From positions 1-64,000 of the forward strand of contig DISW01000008.1 in assembly GCA_002422605.1 (NCBI GenBank): 64,000 nucleotides of DNA, given 5' to 3'. Below, piece by piece: positions 1 to 11,100 of the stretch. The notes beneath the pieces are model-generated. The model made no database searches. It saw only the letters and a list, made by a program, of their open reading frames with translations, and was not told where the DNA came from. The stretch is from Bacteriovoracaceae bacterium UBA6200. GTDB lineage: Bacteria; Bdellovibrionota; Bacteriovoracia; Bacteriovoracales; Bacteriovoracaceae. The position numbers and the translations under genes are program-made. The first letter of the stretch is position 1. Each line of letters starts with the position of its first letter.

Positions 1-623
1 ACGAACTTCGTTTGTTGTTAGATCCAAAATCAAAATATGTTGAAAACGCTCACGCAGCTGCGAACCGAGTTTTCGATAGAATCATCAACAAAGCTTTCTT
101 TGAACCAGCTAAAACTGGAGTCGAAGCTAAAGTAACAACTAACTTCGATACAAAGAATGTTATTCCGGTTGATGCTGATGGATCAGGTGCGCTAGGTCTG
201 ACAGTCGGAAAACTTAAACTTGTTCAAGCTGCAATGATCGCTCAAGGTATCGACCTGGAAGTTGAACGTCCAGTAGTCGGTATCACTTCTTTTGAGCATG
301 CGAATCTATTGAATGAAATGCAGATCATCTCAAGTGACTACTCTTCAAAGGCAGTTCTTGAAGACGGTCGTATTCGTTCATTCCTTGGAATGGACTTCGA
401 GTATTACGAAAATGCCCAGGTAGATGAAAACGGCTATCGTCGTATTCCTGTTTGGGTGAAGTCCGGAATGTACCTGGGAATCTGGGAAGACATGAAAACT
501 AAAATCTCTCAGCGAGATGACTTGCAGGGTATCCCTTGGCAAGCATACGTTTACCTCACAGCAGGGGCAACTCGTCTGGATGAGAAGAAAGTCTTCGAGA
601 TCAAAACAGCAGACGAGATCTAA
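1..623 (+). CDS. Phage major capsid protein (C-terminal ~207 residues; 5' end outside window)
   Basis: The reading frame is open from the left edge of the window, so this is the 3' part of a longer gene; the apparent TTG start at position 12 is only a codon inside it. The visible part is a mixed alpha/beta protein with a typical phage coat ending: an aromatic segment near W-K-S-G-M-Y-L-G-I-W, a short R-D-D turn, then a hydrophobic strand and a G-A-T-R-L segment. It lies immediately upstream of a small head-associated gene and the tail tubular genes, the usual place of the coat gene in T7-like and related podoviruses. It forms the icosahedral shell. The family call rests on general resemblance and position; the HK97-type fold is inferred. 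Confidence 0.78.
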   Translation, partial: ELRLLLDPKSKYVENAHAAANRVFDRIINKAFFEPAKTGVEAKVTTNFDTKNVIPVDADGSGALGLTVGKLKLVQAAMIAQGIDLEVERPVVGITSFEHANLLNEMQIISSDYSSKAVLEDGRIRSFLGMDFEYYENAQVDENGYRRIPVWVKSGMYLGIWEDMKTKISQRDDLQGIPWQAYVYLTAGATRLDEKKVFEIKTADEI

Positions 624-653
624 GGTAAACGTTTTTTAACCAAGGAGATTTTT

Positions 654-1145
654 ATGGCACTCGTAATAGGAAAATCAAAACATATCACAGACCGAGATAA
701 TAATGTCCTCTCTGGTGCTAGTCGCCAGGGTGGTCTTGTTAGAAACGGAGCTGGAGCTTGCGAAGTCGCTACTGGTGACTCAGCAGATTCACGCTTTCTT
801 CTTCTGACAGTTCCTTCCAATGCTCGAATCATTTCACTTTTACTCTCATCTGATGGGATTGCAGGAGTAACTGGTGATGTTGGATTGTATGAAGCTACTC
901 AGGATGGAGCGAAAGAAGTTGATCGCACATTTTTCGCAGCTGCCTTTGCTATGACAGGGGCGCTTGATCGAGAAGATGTGACTTATGCTGGTGGAACTAA
1001 TGACATCGCAAACAGCGAGAAGATGATCTGGGAAGCTTTGGGGCTTGAGAAAGATCCTCAAAAATTCTACGACATTGCGGTAACTCTCACTGGAGCTTCC
1101 GGTGGTGACGGAACCATAGCTGGTCAAGTCAATTTTGTGATCTAA
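654..1145 (+). CDS. Phage head-associated structural protein, function unknown
   Basis: A 163-residue protein with a good ribosome binding site (AAGGAG, 7 bases before ATG). It is rich in Gly, Ala, Ser and Thr with alternating hydrophobic residues and predicted beta strands, and has no signal peptide or membrane segment. The gene starts 30 bp after the capsid gene and is followed by a strong terminator, so the two probably form one late unit. Small proteins directly after the coat gene are often head decoration or completion proteins, which is the best guess here. I do not recognise a named family. Confidence 0.7.
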   Translation: MALVIGKSKHITDRDNNVLSGASRQGGLVRNGAGACEVATGDSADSRFLLLTVPSNARIISLLLSSDGIAGVTGDVGLYEATQDGAKEVDRTFFAAAFAMTGALDREDVTYAGGTNDIANSEKMIWEALGLEKDPQKFYDIAVTLTGASGGDGTIAGQVNFVI

Positions 1146-1150
1146 CCAGG

Positions 1151-1171
1151 AGGGGCTTCGGCCCCTTTTTT
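1151..1171 (+). terminator. Rho-independent terminator after capsid unit
   Basis: A perfect 6-bp stem (AGGGGC / GCCCCT) closed by a TTCG tetraloop and followed by a T run. It sits six bases after the stop of the head-associated gene, between the capsid genes and tail tubular protein A. It would cut down transcription from the highly expressed coat gene into the tail genes. Confidence 0.85.
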
Positions 1172-1186
1172 CTTTGAGAGGTAGTT

Positions 1187-1759
1187 ATGGCTTCAGAAGT
1201 TAATGTTTGTAATAGGGCGCTTCAGAAACTAGGTGCTAAAAGAATAACTTCTCTCAATGAAGATTCACCAAATGCTAGAGCTTGCAAAACTGCTTATGAA
1301 GCTATCAGAGATGCAGAGCTTAGATCCCATAACTGGTCATTCGCTAAGAAGAGAGCGGTCCTTCCTGAGAACGTTTTAGGACCAGCTTATGGACGCTATC
1401 ATGCTTATACTCTTCCAGCGGATTATCTTGCTTTAAGAGATCCAGATCCGGAAGAAAACTACGCTGAATTGAATCGACACATTGAAGGGAATCACCTTCT
1501 AACCTGGGAACCAGGAAATGTTCATATTAACTACACAGCTCGAATTACAGATCCAAATTTAATGGACCCTATTTTCAGAGAAGCCTTAGCTACAAAACTA
1601 GCGATGGAACTTTGTGAAGAGATAACTCAGTCAAACACAAAGAAAGAAGGGTTAAGAGCTGATTACCGAGAGATCATCAGAGAAGCCAGGAAAGCAAACG
1701 CTATCGAGAAGATGGCAGCATTTCCTCCTGAAGATACTTGGATAACAGGGAGAAGATAA
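1187..1759 (+). CDS. Tail tubular protein A (T7 gp11-like adaptor)
   Basis: A 190-residue protein, close to the 196 residues of T7 gp11. It opens with the characteristic N-C-N-R-A-L-x-K-L-G-A segment followed by a long helix (A-C-K-T-A-Y-E-A-I-R-D) and the S-H-N-W-S-F-A segment that is typical of this family. In T7-like phages this protein forms a dodecameric ring linking the portal to the tail nozzle. The stop codon overlaps the ATG of the next gene (TAATG), indicating translational coupling with tail tubular protein B, its physical partner. The ribosome binding site is GAGAGG before ATG. Confidence 0.88.
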   Translation: MASEVNVCNRALQKLGAKRITSLNEDSPNARACKTAYEAIRDAELRSHNWSFAKKRAVLPENVLGPAYGRYHAYTLPADYLALRDPDPEENYAELNRHIEGNHLLTWEPGNVHINYTARITDPNLMDPIFREALATKLAMELCEEITQSNTKKEGLRADYREIIREARKANAIEKMAAFPPEDTWITGRR

Positions 1760-4122
1760 TGCCTAAAGTTTCCCCTCTCCAAAGTAATTTTTTAGGCGGT
1801 GAAATAAGCCCACTTCTTTTCGGTAGGGTGGATATTGAAAGATACGCTCAGTCACTAGCTGTCTGTAAGAATTATATTCCAATGCTCCAGGGTGGGTTAA
1901 TTAGAAGAACAGGATCTTATTATGTAGCTCCAGCAAAAGAATTTGAAGAGATGTACTATCCTGGTCCTTCAGTTCGTTTGATCCCTTTTAAATTCAATAC
2001 AGAGCAAGCATATATCATCGAAGTCGGCATGGGATACATGCGTTTTTATCGTGATAATTTCCAGATCCAAACTCTTCAGGAAGTAATAACCGGAGATGTA
2101 GAAACTGGAATGAACAGTGAAATGAAAATGCTTCCTTATGAAATCGAAGCTCCTTATGCTCCTCATGAATTATGGGAGATCAAAACTACACAATCAGCTG
2201 ATGTGCTATATTTATTTCATCCAAGTCATGCTCCAAGAAAACTATCAAGACTAGCTCATACAGAATGGAAACTAGAAGAAATTAATTTTCTTGATGGTCC
2301 ATATATAAAGCAAAATGAAGGCGCTGCTACTCTTGCTCCAAGTGCAGTTTCAGGAAATGGAATTACTATCACGGCTTCAGTCGCTACCTTTAAATCATCT
2401 GATGTCGGTCGTCTTGTTAGAATGCGACATTCTGCTACCTGGGGCTGGGCAAAGATTACTCAATATGTAAGTCCTACTTCTGTAAAGGCAGATGTGAAGA
2501 GTAATTTTGGAGCAACTACAGCGGTAACAATATGGCGTTTAGGTCTTTGGTATTCGGGTAACTATCCAGCTACAGGAACATTTCATGAAGATCGGCTTTG
2601 GTTAGCTGGTACGAAAAATGCTCCTCAAAGAATCGATGCCAGCAGATCCAGCGACTACGAAAATTTTCAGCCAACCACTTATGATAATGGCGGTCTTACC
2701 CAGGATGACATGGCAATCTCTATCACGTTGAATGCTGAAGATGTGAACACCATTCGATGGATGACTTCAGATGAGAAAGGTCTTCAAGTAGGAACTTTCG
2801 GAAATGAATTTATGGTGAAACCAGCGTCCAATGGCGCTCCATTATCAGCTACAAATATTTCTGCAAAACCAACATCAGCTCATGGAAGTGCTAATGTCCA
2901 ACCAGTGAGAGCAGGAAAGGCTTCTATCTTTGTTCAGACAGCCGGAAGAAAGTTGAGGGATCTTCAGTATTTCTATGAGGTGGACGGTTATCGAGCGTCA
3001 GACCTCACTCTACTTTCGGAGCATATAACGTCGGGTGGAATCATTCAGATGGCCTACCAGAAAGAACCACAGCAGATTGTCTGGTGTGTGAGAGGGGATG
3101 GCGCTCTAATCGGAATGACCTTCGAGAAAGAAGGAAATGATAATGTACAGATCGGGTGGCATCGACATGAACTCGGCGGTTACGGAGATCCTTCTAAGGG
3201 TTTTGCAAAAGTTGAAAGTGTTGCGGTAATTCCATCTCCAGATGGAAGTCGTGATGAAGTTTGGATAGTCGTCAAACGGTGGATCAATGGCAAAATCGTT
3301 CGCTATATTGAATATATTAATAAGCCTTTTGAGGATAAAGATCATCAGAGAGATGCTTTCTTTATTGATAGTGGCCTTACTTATGACGTACCTATTGAGC
3401 TTGAGGGAATAGATCTTTCTGTAACCCCTGTTCATGTCGCCACAGTAGGCGCTCACAATCTTCAAGACGGAGACAAGATCCGATTCTTTGATATGGTCGG
3501 AGCGAATGAGCTGGATGGCAAAACTTATGTGGTCACTCCAGATCCTCAATGGGATTACGTTTTAACTCTAAGAGATGAAGCAGGAAATCCAGTATCGGGT
3601 GAAGGCATAACTCCTTATGTTTCAGGCGGTGCGATTAGAAAGCTTGTCACAAATATAGCAGGACTTGAACACCTGGAAGGTGAGACAGTTTCAATTCTTG
3701 CCGATGGTGCAGTAGTTCCTAATCAAAAAGTAGTGAATGGGTCTATTGTACTCCCACTTCCTTCAACCGTTGCTCATATAGGTCTAGGCTATCAGAGTGA
3801 TGCAAAAATGCTTCGCCTGGAAGCTGGAGCTGCTGATGGAACAGCTTTGGGTAAAACTCGAAGAATCCATGCGGTTTCGTTCTTACTTCATAGATCCTTG
3901 GGGTTAAAGATCGGTACTTCTTTTGATGATCTACATGATCTTAATTTCCGATTCGGTAGCGATCCTTTATCAAGTCCTCCAAAATTATTTTCTGGGATCT
4001 ACTACGACACAATCACAGCTAACTACGATACTGAAAATCAGATCTGCTGGAGGCAGGATCAACCACTACCTAGCACCATCCTGGCAGTAGCTCCACAGAT
4101 GGTCACTCAGGATAGAGGATAG
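1759..4122 (+). CDS. Tail tubular protein B (T7 gp12-like nozzle)
   Basis: A 787-residue protein, close to T7 gp12 (794). The N-terminus has the family pattern: a short run leading to F-L-G-G-E-I-S-P, then R-V-D-I-E-R-Y, and Q-G-G-L-I-R-R-T-G. The rest is beta-rich. The nozzle forms the distal part of the short tail, through which DNA and ejection proteins pass. I chose the ATG that overlaps the previous stop codon, because GGGAGAA lies five bases upstream; a TTG 21 bases earlier would give seven extra residues but has no clear ribosome binding site. Confidence 0.88.
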   Translation: MPKVSPLQSNFLGGEISPLLFGRVDIERYAQSLAVCKNYIPMLQGGLIRRTGSYYVAPAKEFEEMYYPGPSVRLIPFKFNTEQAYIIEVGMGYMRFYRDNFQIQTLQEVITGDVETGMNSEMKMLPYEIEAPYAPHELWEIKTTQSADVLYLFHPSHAPRKLSRLAHTEWKLEEINFLDGPYIKQNEGAATLAPSAVSGNGITITASVATFKSSDVGRLVRMRHSATWGWAKITQYVSPTSVKADVKSNFGATTAVTIWRLGLWYSGNYPATGTFHEDRLWLAGTKNAPQRIDASRSSDYENFQPTTYDNGGLTQDDMAISITLNAEDVNTIRWMTSDEKGLQVGTFGNEFMVKPASNGAPLSATNISAKPTSAHGSANVQPVRAGKASIFVQTAGRKLRDLQYFYEVDGYRASDLTLLSEHITSGGIIQMAYQKEPQQIVWCVRGDGALIGMTFEKEGNDNVQIGWHRHELGGYGDPSKGFAKVESVAVIPSPDGSRDEVWIVVKRWINGKIVRYIEYINKPFEDKDHQRDAFFIDSGLTYDVPIELEGIDLSVTPVHVATVGAHNLQDGDKIRFFDMVGANELDGKTYVVTPDPQWDYVLTLRDEAGNPVSGEGITPYVSGGAIRKLVTNIAGLEHLEGETVSILADGAVVPNQKVVNGSIVLPLPSTVAHIGLGYQSDAKMLRLEAGAADGTALGKTRRIHAVSFLLHRSLGLKIGTSFDDLHDLNFRFGSDPLSSPPKLFSGIYYDTITANYDTENQICWRQDQPLPSTILAVAPQMVTQDRG

Positions 4123-4130
4123 GAGGAAGC

Positions 4131-4676
4131 ATGGCCCCTTTAGCAATCATAGCAGCAGCCGGAGCGGTAATGGGAGCGGTAGGAAGCCTACAACAAGGAA
4201 GAGCTGCGAGAGCTGCTGGTGAATACAATCATAACCTTCTCAAAATGCAAGCCAGAATGATTCGAGATAAAGCAAAGCAGGATGAGCAGCAGCTTATCAT
4301 AGGAGCAAGAAAGCAAGTGGGATCAATGAAGGCGGCTTATGCTGCCAGCGGTGTAACAATGGAAGGTTCACCGATGGATGTTTTTGAAGAAAGTTTAAGA
4401 ATGGCGAATATGGATGCCCTGACAATTAGACACCAGGGAGAGATGAACGCCAGAATGAGAGAGTATGAAGCGAAGATGGCAAGATTCGGAGGAAATCAAG
4501 CGCAGAATGCAAGCTACTTCTCAGCAGCTTCACAGCTTGGATCAGCAGCGATGTCATACAACCAGCTCTCTTCTTTAAACGCTATTAAGAGCAATACAAG
4601 TAATGTTCCAGCTAATGCGCCAAGGACCACTTACAACTATACCCCTGGCCAAAGCCAATATAGCAATTACGTCTAA
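4131..4676 (+). CDS. Internal virion protein, T7 gp14-like
   Basis: A 181-residue protein (T7 gp14 has 196). It begins with an Ala/Gly-rich hydrophobic segment (residues 3-20), followed by long amphipathic helices rich in Met, Arg and Gln and a Ser/Asn/Tyr-rich disordered tail. This is the common layout of gp14-type ejection proteins, which enter the outer membrane of the infected cell. A strong AGGAGG site precedes the ATG. The gene sits between the nozzle gene and the larger core proteins, exactly as in T7-like genomes. Confidence 0.8.
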   Translation: MAPLAIIAAAGAVMGAVGSLQQGRAARAAGEYNHNLLKMQARMIRDKAKQDEQQLIIGARKQVGSMKAAYAASGVTMEGSPMDVFEESLRMANMDALTIRHQGEMNARMREYEAKMARFGGNQAQNASYFSAASQLGSAAMSYNQLSSLNAIKSNTSNVPANAPRTTYNYTPGQSQYSNYV

Positions 4677-4687
4677 AAGGATTTTGT

Positions 4688-6862
4688 ATGCCAGCGATAA
4701 GAGAATATCAAAGACAGACTTCAGGAATCGCACCAGTAGCAGTTCAGAAGATCCAGGGAAGTGATATTTCCCAGATGGGCGCAGCAATGCAGACGGTTGG
4801 GAACGTGGTTCAGCAGGGCGCTCAATACCTGGGAAAACTTGAATTTCAAAAACAAGAATTTGAAGCTGAGAAGTTAGCTCTTCAGGAAAATCATGACCTG
4901 GAAGTTTTTCTGGAAGAAGAAAAAAGAAAGGCCCCTCCAGGTGGAACAGGCTTCGCTGAAAACATCAACGTCAAATTAGAAGAAAGAAGGCAGAAACTTT
5001 TAGAGAATGCACCTTCTGAATTTATGAGACAGAAGCTTGATGTTTCTTATGCAAGACTTCACATGAAAGCGTTTAGCACCGCTACTGAATGGGAAGCAAA
5101 AGCTGGAGCTGAAAAGCAAAAAACAGATCTGATGCAAGTCTTTGATCTGAACAGAAATACAGTAAGAGCTAATCCAACAAAAGCAGCTGAACTTGCGGAA
5201 GCCACCAGGAACTTAATCAGCAAAGCTCCAGGCTTTGATGAAACACTTAAACAGAAATGGATGCAGCAAGAAACCCAGGCGCTTTTTGATACAGCGATGG
5301 AAGCTGAAGTCACTCGTCTTGAAACAGACAAAGGGGTGACTTCTGGAAAGGTTAAGAATTACCTGGCAGGATTCGCTTCTGAAGAAAGCCCTTGGATGAC
5401 TAACGCTTCGGCTGAAGCATTCGCTCGAAATCATACAAGACTTCAAAGATTAAATGAAACACTAGCAACAAAAGAACAGCATTACGTGGATCAAAACTTC
5501 AAAGAAGAAATTGATCAGATAGCAGCGACCGGACACGACAAGGGAGCTTATACCGAGTCATGGATCAGAGCTAATATCGCAGATCCTCTTAAAGCAGAAT
5601 CAATGGTCAAACAGCAAGCTATCGCACGTAACGCCGGAAGAGGAATGGCATTTGTTAAAGATGCTCCTCTTCCAGCAGTTAAAGCAAAACTTAAAGAGCT
5701 AGAAGCTCAAAGAATAAACACTAATGACTTCCATCTAGTTGAAGCTGAATACACAGCTATAAAGCAATCAATGGAAAGAAGAAACCAGGAATTTGCAAAC
5801 GACCAGGTTGGATATGTAAAAAAAGTTTCTGATGTCGTGAAGTCAAACTACTCCATGATGAATGAAGTTTTAGCGGATAAGAACCTGGACATGGGAACCA
5901 AACAAGAAGCGGTATCCAGATATTACGAAACATTAAAAACTGAGCAGCAAAAACTTTATCCAGGTATTACTCCTACTCTTTTAGACAAGGAACAAGTTGG
6001 TCAAATTAAGATGCAGCTTGAAAGAGTTTCTAAAGATGAGAAGGGAGCGGTCGAAGCCCTGGAAGTTCTTCAGACTCAGATGCAGCTTGCTGGTAATAAC
6101 TGGCCAATTGTTGCCAGGGATCTTCGAGCTGGTAAAGCTTTAACCGATTCTCAATATATCGCTGCGACTATGGCGTATAAACCTGAATACCGTTATGTAG
6201 CGGAAGATCTTATGAGAGCTTCCACTATTAAGATCCAAGACAAGGATCTTCCTAAAGGTGCAGCAAAACAAATTCAGACAGCGGTTGACCAGGCACTTGC
6301 TCCTCTAAAACCTACGCTTGATTCATTGGCCGATGGTCCTGAGATCCTGATGGCGTATAAGAATGGAATCACAGAGGCAGTAAAATTTAAAGCTGCCACA
6401 GGCGCTAATGTGGACATCTCTGCACTTGCTACTGATTACGCAAATAAAACAGTTCTTGAATCATATCATTTCGAGAAGACGTATCGGATTCCGAAAAACC
6501 AAAACATCCAGGCAATTAAATCTAACGCAAATTCCATTTTAAAAAGCTTAGATACTCTGCCAATTAAAGTTCCAGAATTTATGCCTGGTGCTGATGGATG
6601 GTCCCCACGACCTGAAGACAGTGAGAAGTTATATCGGGATAGTCTTAGAAGACATGGAAGACTTGTAAACCGTGGCGACGATAGAGGCTTACGTTTGATC
6701 GATGAGCATGGAAGACAAGTGCTAGATGTGAGGGGTGAGCCTCTAAGCTGGGATTGGTCTGAACTTCAGAACGTTGCCATAACTGAAGCTGAGAGAGCTG
6801 AAAGAATTAAACGTGAAGCCCTGGCAAATAATCAAAGATTCATCCAGGCGGTGATTCCATGA
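4688..6862 (+). CDS. Internal virion protein, T7 gp15-like
   Basis: A 724-residue, mostly helical and highly charged protein, similar in length to T7 gp15 (747) and in the same gene position. The first 50 residues resemble those of related core proteins (a short polar leader followed by helices), then come long Glu/Lys/Gln-rich helical stretches. It has no signal peptide or membrane segment. In T7 this protein forms part of the inner core and then the periplasmic channel during DNA ejection. The stop overlaps the next start (ATGA), implying coupled translation. Assignment rests on length, helical content and gene order rather than a diagnostic motif. Confidence 0.72.
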   Translation: MPAIREYQRQTSGIAPVAVQKIQGSDISQMGAAMQTVGNVVQQGAQYLGKLEFQKQEFEAEKLALQENHDLEVFLEEEKRKAPPGGTGFAENINVKLEERRQKLLENAPSEFMRQKLDVSYARLHMKAFSTATEWEAKAGAEKQKTDLMQVFDLNRNTVRANPTKAAELAEATRNLISKAPGFDETLKQKWMQQETQALFDTAMEAEVTRLETDKGVTSGKVKNYLAGFASEESPWMTNASAEAFARNHTRLQRLNETLATKEQHYVDQNFKEEIDQIAATGHDKGAYTESWIRANIADPLKAESMVKQQAIARNAGRGMAFVKDAPLPAVKAKLKELEAQRINTNDFHLVEAEYTAIKQSMERRNQEFANDQVGYVKKVSDVVKSNYSMMNEVLADKNLDMGTKQEAVSRYYETLKTEQQKLYPGITPTLLDKEQVGQIKMQLERVSKDEKGAVEALEVLQTQMQLAGNNWPIVARDLRAGKALTDSQYIAATMAYKPEYRYVAEDLMRASTIKIQDKDLPKGAAKQIQTAVDQALAPLKPTLDSLADGPEILMAYKNGITEAVKFKAATGANVDISALATDYANKTVLESYHFEKTYRIPKNQNIQAIKSNANSILKSLDTLPIKVPEFMPGADGWSPRPEDSEKLYRDSLRRHGRLVNRGDDRGLRLIDEHGRQVLDVRGEPLSWDWSELQNVAITEAERAERIKREALANNQRFIQAVIP

Positions 6863-8190
6863 TTATCGGAGTAGAATCTCATAGCAAACCAGGAATACTT
6901 AATGAGTACAGCACAGGAACAGGCAGCGTCTTTGATGCTGCTTTTGAAGGTGCTTTTGCTGATAACCCAGCTACAAAACTTTATGAGTATTATCAAAAAG
7001 AAACTGCTGGTGGTGAGAGATTATCAAAGGCAGAAATCGAAGAGAGAGTAAAAAGTGAAGGTCTTTCCATCGGTGATATTCCTGAAGAGGGAATGAACTC
7101 TGAAGCGGTGGATCTTCTGGTAGAAAGACAATACGACAGAAGGCTTCGATCAGAAGTTATCAATAGAGCTGGTGGTGGTTTCGTAAACGGAGCTGCTGAA
7201 TTTGCTGGTGGTTTAGCTGGTAGCTTATTTGATCCTATCAACATCGCTACTTCATTTATTCCGGTAGTAGGTCAAGCTCGTTACGCTTCAATGTTAGCGA
7301 AGGCCGGAAGTCCATTGGCCAGAGCTGGAGTGAGAATGGGAGTCGGAGCTGCTGAAGGTTTTGTGGGGTCTGCAATGATGGAACCTATCAACTATGGCTT
7401 ATCCCAGGAACTTGGTGATGACTATACTTCGATGGATTCCCTCATGAACCTGGCATTCGGTACAGTTATGGGCGGTGGTCTTCACATGGGAGTAGGAGCT
7501 ATCTCGGATAGATTCTTAAATCCAACTAAGCCGATTGAACCACAGGGAACAGTCGCAAAACAAGTGAATGCTTTAGATCCGGAAATGAGAATGGATTATA
7601 ATCAAGCTGCCATTGCTCAAGCTTTCGATGATAAGCCCATCAACGTTGAACCTATCAGAGCAATTCATGATCTTCAAATTCATGCACAGATCAGAGAGCT
7701 TGATGTTGAAATTAAAAATTTAACGGATCAAGGGTTGGTTGATGATGCCAGTTTTCTCATGCAGAAAAAAGCGGATCTACTAGATACCATCAAAGAAGAG
7801 ATCCCTGGTCCGGTTGCTTCACCAGATGTCCCTGGTGCTGCATTAGTTGATGAGCCACAAGTTCAGGCAAGATTCAGAGATGAACCAGATCCGGTCGAAG
7901 TTCAAAGACAAGTGCAGGATGAAGTTTCAAAACTTCCAAATTCACGTTTTATCAATGATGAAATCATAGCGAAACATGAAGCAGAATTTCAAAACGCTCC
8001 AAAAGATATTCGGATAGAGGAAGCAACAAAAGAGCTGGACGTTCATGTTGCAAGTCTAAAAGAGTTTGCAGACAAAAAAGGCTTAGATGTGAATGAACTT
8101 CTAAAAGAAGCTGATGAAGGTCTTGCTGCTGCTGATGAATACTCGAATGTTGTTAGAGCGTTTGCAGATTGCGCTACAAGGAAAGGTTAA
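6859..8190 (+). CDS. Internal virion / ejection protein (T7 gp16-like, N-terminal piece)
   Basis: A 443-residue protein. Residues about 105-150 are Gly/Ala-rich and hydrophobic, with a D-P-I-N-I-A-T-S-F-I-P-V-V-G segment that I recognise from large podoviral ejection proteins. A second Gly-rich hydrophobic stretch lies near 195-212. The C-terminal half is charged and helical. It probably inserts in the host envelope during DNA transfer. T7 gp16 is one 1318-residue protein; here this gene and the next together cover about 1550 residues, so the function may be split over two polypeptides. I see no lytic transglycosylase motif. Confidence 0.65.
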   Translation: MIIGVESHSKPGILNEYSTGTGSVFDAAFEGAFADNPATKLYEYYQKETAGGERLSKAEIEERVKSEGLSIGDIPEEGMNSEAVDLLVERQYDRRLRSEVINRAGGGFVNGAAEFAGGLAGSLFDPINIATSFIPVVGQARYASMLAKAGSPLARAGVRMGVGAAEGFVGSAMMEPINYGLSQELGDDYTSMDSLMNLAFGTVMGGGLHMGVGAISDRFLNPTKPIEPQGTVAKQVNALDPEMRMDYNQAAIAQAFDDKPINVEPIRAIHDLQIHAQIRELDVEIKNLTDQGLVDDASFLMQKKADLLDTIKEEIPGPVASPDVPGAALVDEPQVQARFRDEPDPVEVQRQVQDEVSKLPNSRFINDEIIAKHEAEFQNAPKDIRIEEATKELDVHVASLKEFADKKGLDVNELLKEADEGLAAADEYSNVVRAFADCATRKG

Positions 8191-8192
8191 TC

Positions 8193-11100
8193 ATGGCTTA
8201 TGAACATTGCTTACTTGAAGTTAAGAACATTGCCGGAAGGGAGCTTACACCTGATGAGCAAGCCCAGGTAACTTCCACAGTAGAAAGAATTATTAAGAAC
8301 GTGGACAAAGAAGGCTTAACAGAAGAATTAAGCGAAGCCGTAAGAAAAGCGGTGGATGATTGGGCGGTTGATTTAAAAGCTGCTGCTGTTATTGAAAAAA
8401 GAAATGCAGTTCTTAATGTAAGAAAGAAACTTGATGCTTATGAATATATCACTAATGTTTTTAAAGATGATCCAGGCGAAGGCGTAAAAGCTCTGCTGGG
8501 TGATAGCCTGGTTGATAGACAAGGTTCAAAGAATGGTGTTGCCCACCATGTAACATCATTACAGCATGAGTATCTAGGAGGATTAATAGGGACGCTTTCT
8601 AAAGAAGGTGTTTACGAGATTGCAAGCAATGGAAAGTTTGACGACCAGATTTTTCGTGCCATGTATGAACTCAACATGGATGCTCCTAATCCTGACATTC
8701 TTAAAAAGTTTCCGAAAGAAGTTATTAAGGTCGCTGAGGTATTTAATAAGTACAGCGAGATGGCACGAAACAATGCAAACAAGAGCGGAGCTTGGATTAA
8801 AAAGCTTCCTGGTTATGTTGTTAAAAGAAGTCATGACATGCTGAAAATTGCAAAGGCAGCTGGTGATCATATTCCTCTGAATGATAAAAGACATTCTGAT
8901 GCCTGGACCGATTGGGTAGAAAAGAACCTGGATTGGAACAAGTCAATGGTTGATGTTCCGGAATCTGAAAGAAGAAAAATTCTTGAAAGTATGTTTCAGC
9001 AATTCTCTAACGGATACCATTTAAAATTCGGTGAAGGTGGAACAGCTGGATTCAAAGGGGCTTTCAACATCGGTAAAAAACTTTCCAAAGAAAGAGTGCT
9101 GCAATTTAAAACTCCAGAACTTGAATATGAATATCATAAACGTTTTGGTCAAGGTGATACCCTTCTTGAAAACATGGGATCTGCTATGACCAGGATGGCG
9201 CAGGATACAGCTATCATGACAAAGCTTGGTCCGAATGCCAGAGCTAACCTGGATGAAGCCATAGATCTAGCAATGAAAAAATATGATTCGGAAGGACGAG
9301 GTGAGCTGGCAAGTAAACTTAAAAAAGATTACGACAGCACAATGAGTACCTTATGGCCGAACATCACAGGAGAAACTTCTATTCCTGGTAATGAAGTTTG
9401 GGCGCAAAGATCAAGATCGATGCGGAATTGGATGATGGCTTCGGATCTTGCTGCTGCTACTCTTTCAGGTTTAACTGATATTCCTTTTGCTGCTTCTGTT
9501 ATGAGATACACCGGAGATAGAACATCCGGATCTTTTTTCAATGGAATGGTCGATACCGTCAAAGGGATGGTTAGCAGCATAGGAAGAAGTGTAGATCCAA
9601 ATGATCTAAGTATATATTCTGAAGCTGGAATTTTAACTGATGTCCTCTCTGAGGCATTAGGTAAATTTACTTCAGACGTACCAGGGCAAACTTCTAAGAT
9701 GGTCCAAATGGTGATGAAGTTTAATGGAATGAATGCTTGGCAGGATTCTATTCGTCAAACTTCTGTTATTGCCACAGCTAACCGTCACGCTCTTCATGCT
9801 CAAGTTCCATTCGATAAGCTTCCAGAAGGAATGCAATCTATCATGAGACAGTTTGATATTTCTCCAGCGGAATGGGATCTATACCGGAATACACAGATCC
9901 GTACAGATACAAAGGGAAATCAGCTACTCACTCCAGAGAACATCAGAGATGCAGACAAAGAGATGTTTGATTCTCTTCCGGAAGTCAGGGAAAGAATTAA
10001 TCAGATCAAACAGAAAGAAGCGAATCTCATCAAAGCTCAAGAGTTATCTGATGCCAAGGATGATGAATTTCTTTTCAAAAGAATTGATAAGGTAGTCCAG
10101 GCAAAAGAGAAGGCCATAAAAAATCTTGATGACTTCCAAGTGGATCGGATCGCAAAAACTTCTTCAGAGAAAGATTGGTTAAATCTTCAAAAAGAAAAAG
10201 TAAAAGCACGAATTGAAATCGCTGAAGTAGAAGCTGATATTGCAGCTTATTTAAAAACTGAAAAGCTTAGAGATAAGCAAGCACGTTTCTTTGATGAGGT
10301 AGCTGGTAAAGCATACAAAGAAGGGAAGCGAGATGCGAAACGTTTTACTCCTGAAGGTTTCAATGTTTCAGAAGATACAACTATTTTGGATCAGTCTGCT
10401 AAAAGAACGGATCGCTATTCGAGAGAAAGAGGTGGTCTAGGTGAGAACCTGGGATACAGAAAAGGTAGAGCGGAAGCCAAGATAGAAGCCCTGGAAGCTA
10501 GGATCAAACAAGCTGAGAAGGGTTTAGATAAAGACCTCGATGCCAGAGTTAAAACTACTCATGAAAAGTTAAAATCTATTGATGAAGAGTTTGATGGTTA
10601 CTTTAAGAAGATGAATGAAAAGCTCGAAGCCAGAGCTGCGAGAGTAAAAGAATACCAGGATAAAATCGGGATCTACATTGACCATGCCAGAGAAGGCGCA
10701 CGAACAAAATTGAAGAACAACATGAGAACAATGTTTTCTCAAATTGCTTCTATGGCGACATCAGAACCTTCAGTAGTTGAAAGATCCATCATGAATCAAG
10801 GAACCAGACCTGGAACATGGATGGGTGAAGCTGCTCGACATTTCTGGATGTATAAGTCCTTCACAACTTCAGTCATGAGAAAGCACATAGGACGAGAGCT
10901 TATTGGATATGGTGCTGAAAGATTACCAGCTCATCAAGCTTTAGGAAAAATGCTTACAAGTGGAAATATGAAAGGCGGCTTTGGTGGAATGGTGAACATG
11001 ATCGCATTCGGTACTTTGGCCGGATACGGATCTATGGCGCTCAAGGATCTTTATAAAGGTCGTGAGCCTAGAGTGCCTACTGATGCAAAGTCATTCGCTA

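Noticed and set aside
3106..3549. A 147-codon minus-strand frame inside tail tubular protein B
   Set aside because: It is antisense to a recognised structural gene and has no start signal or family features.
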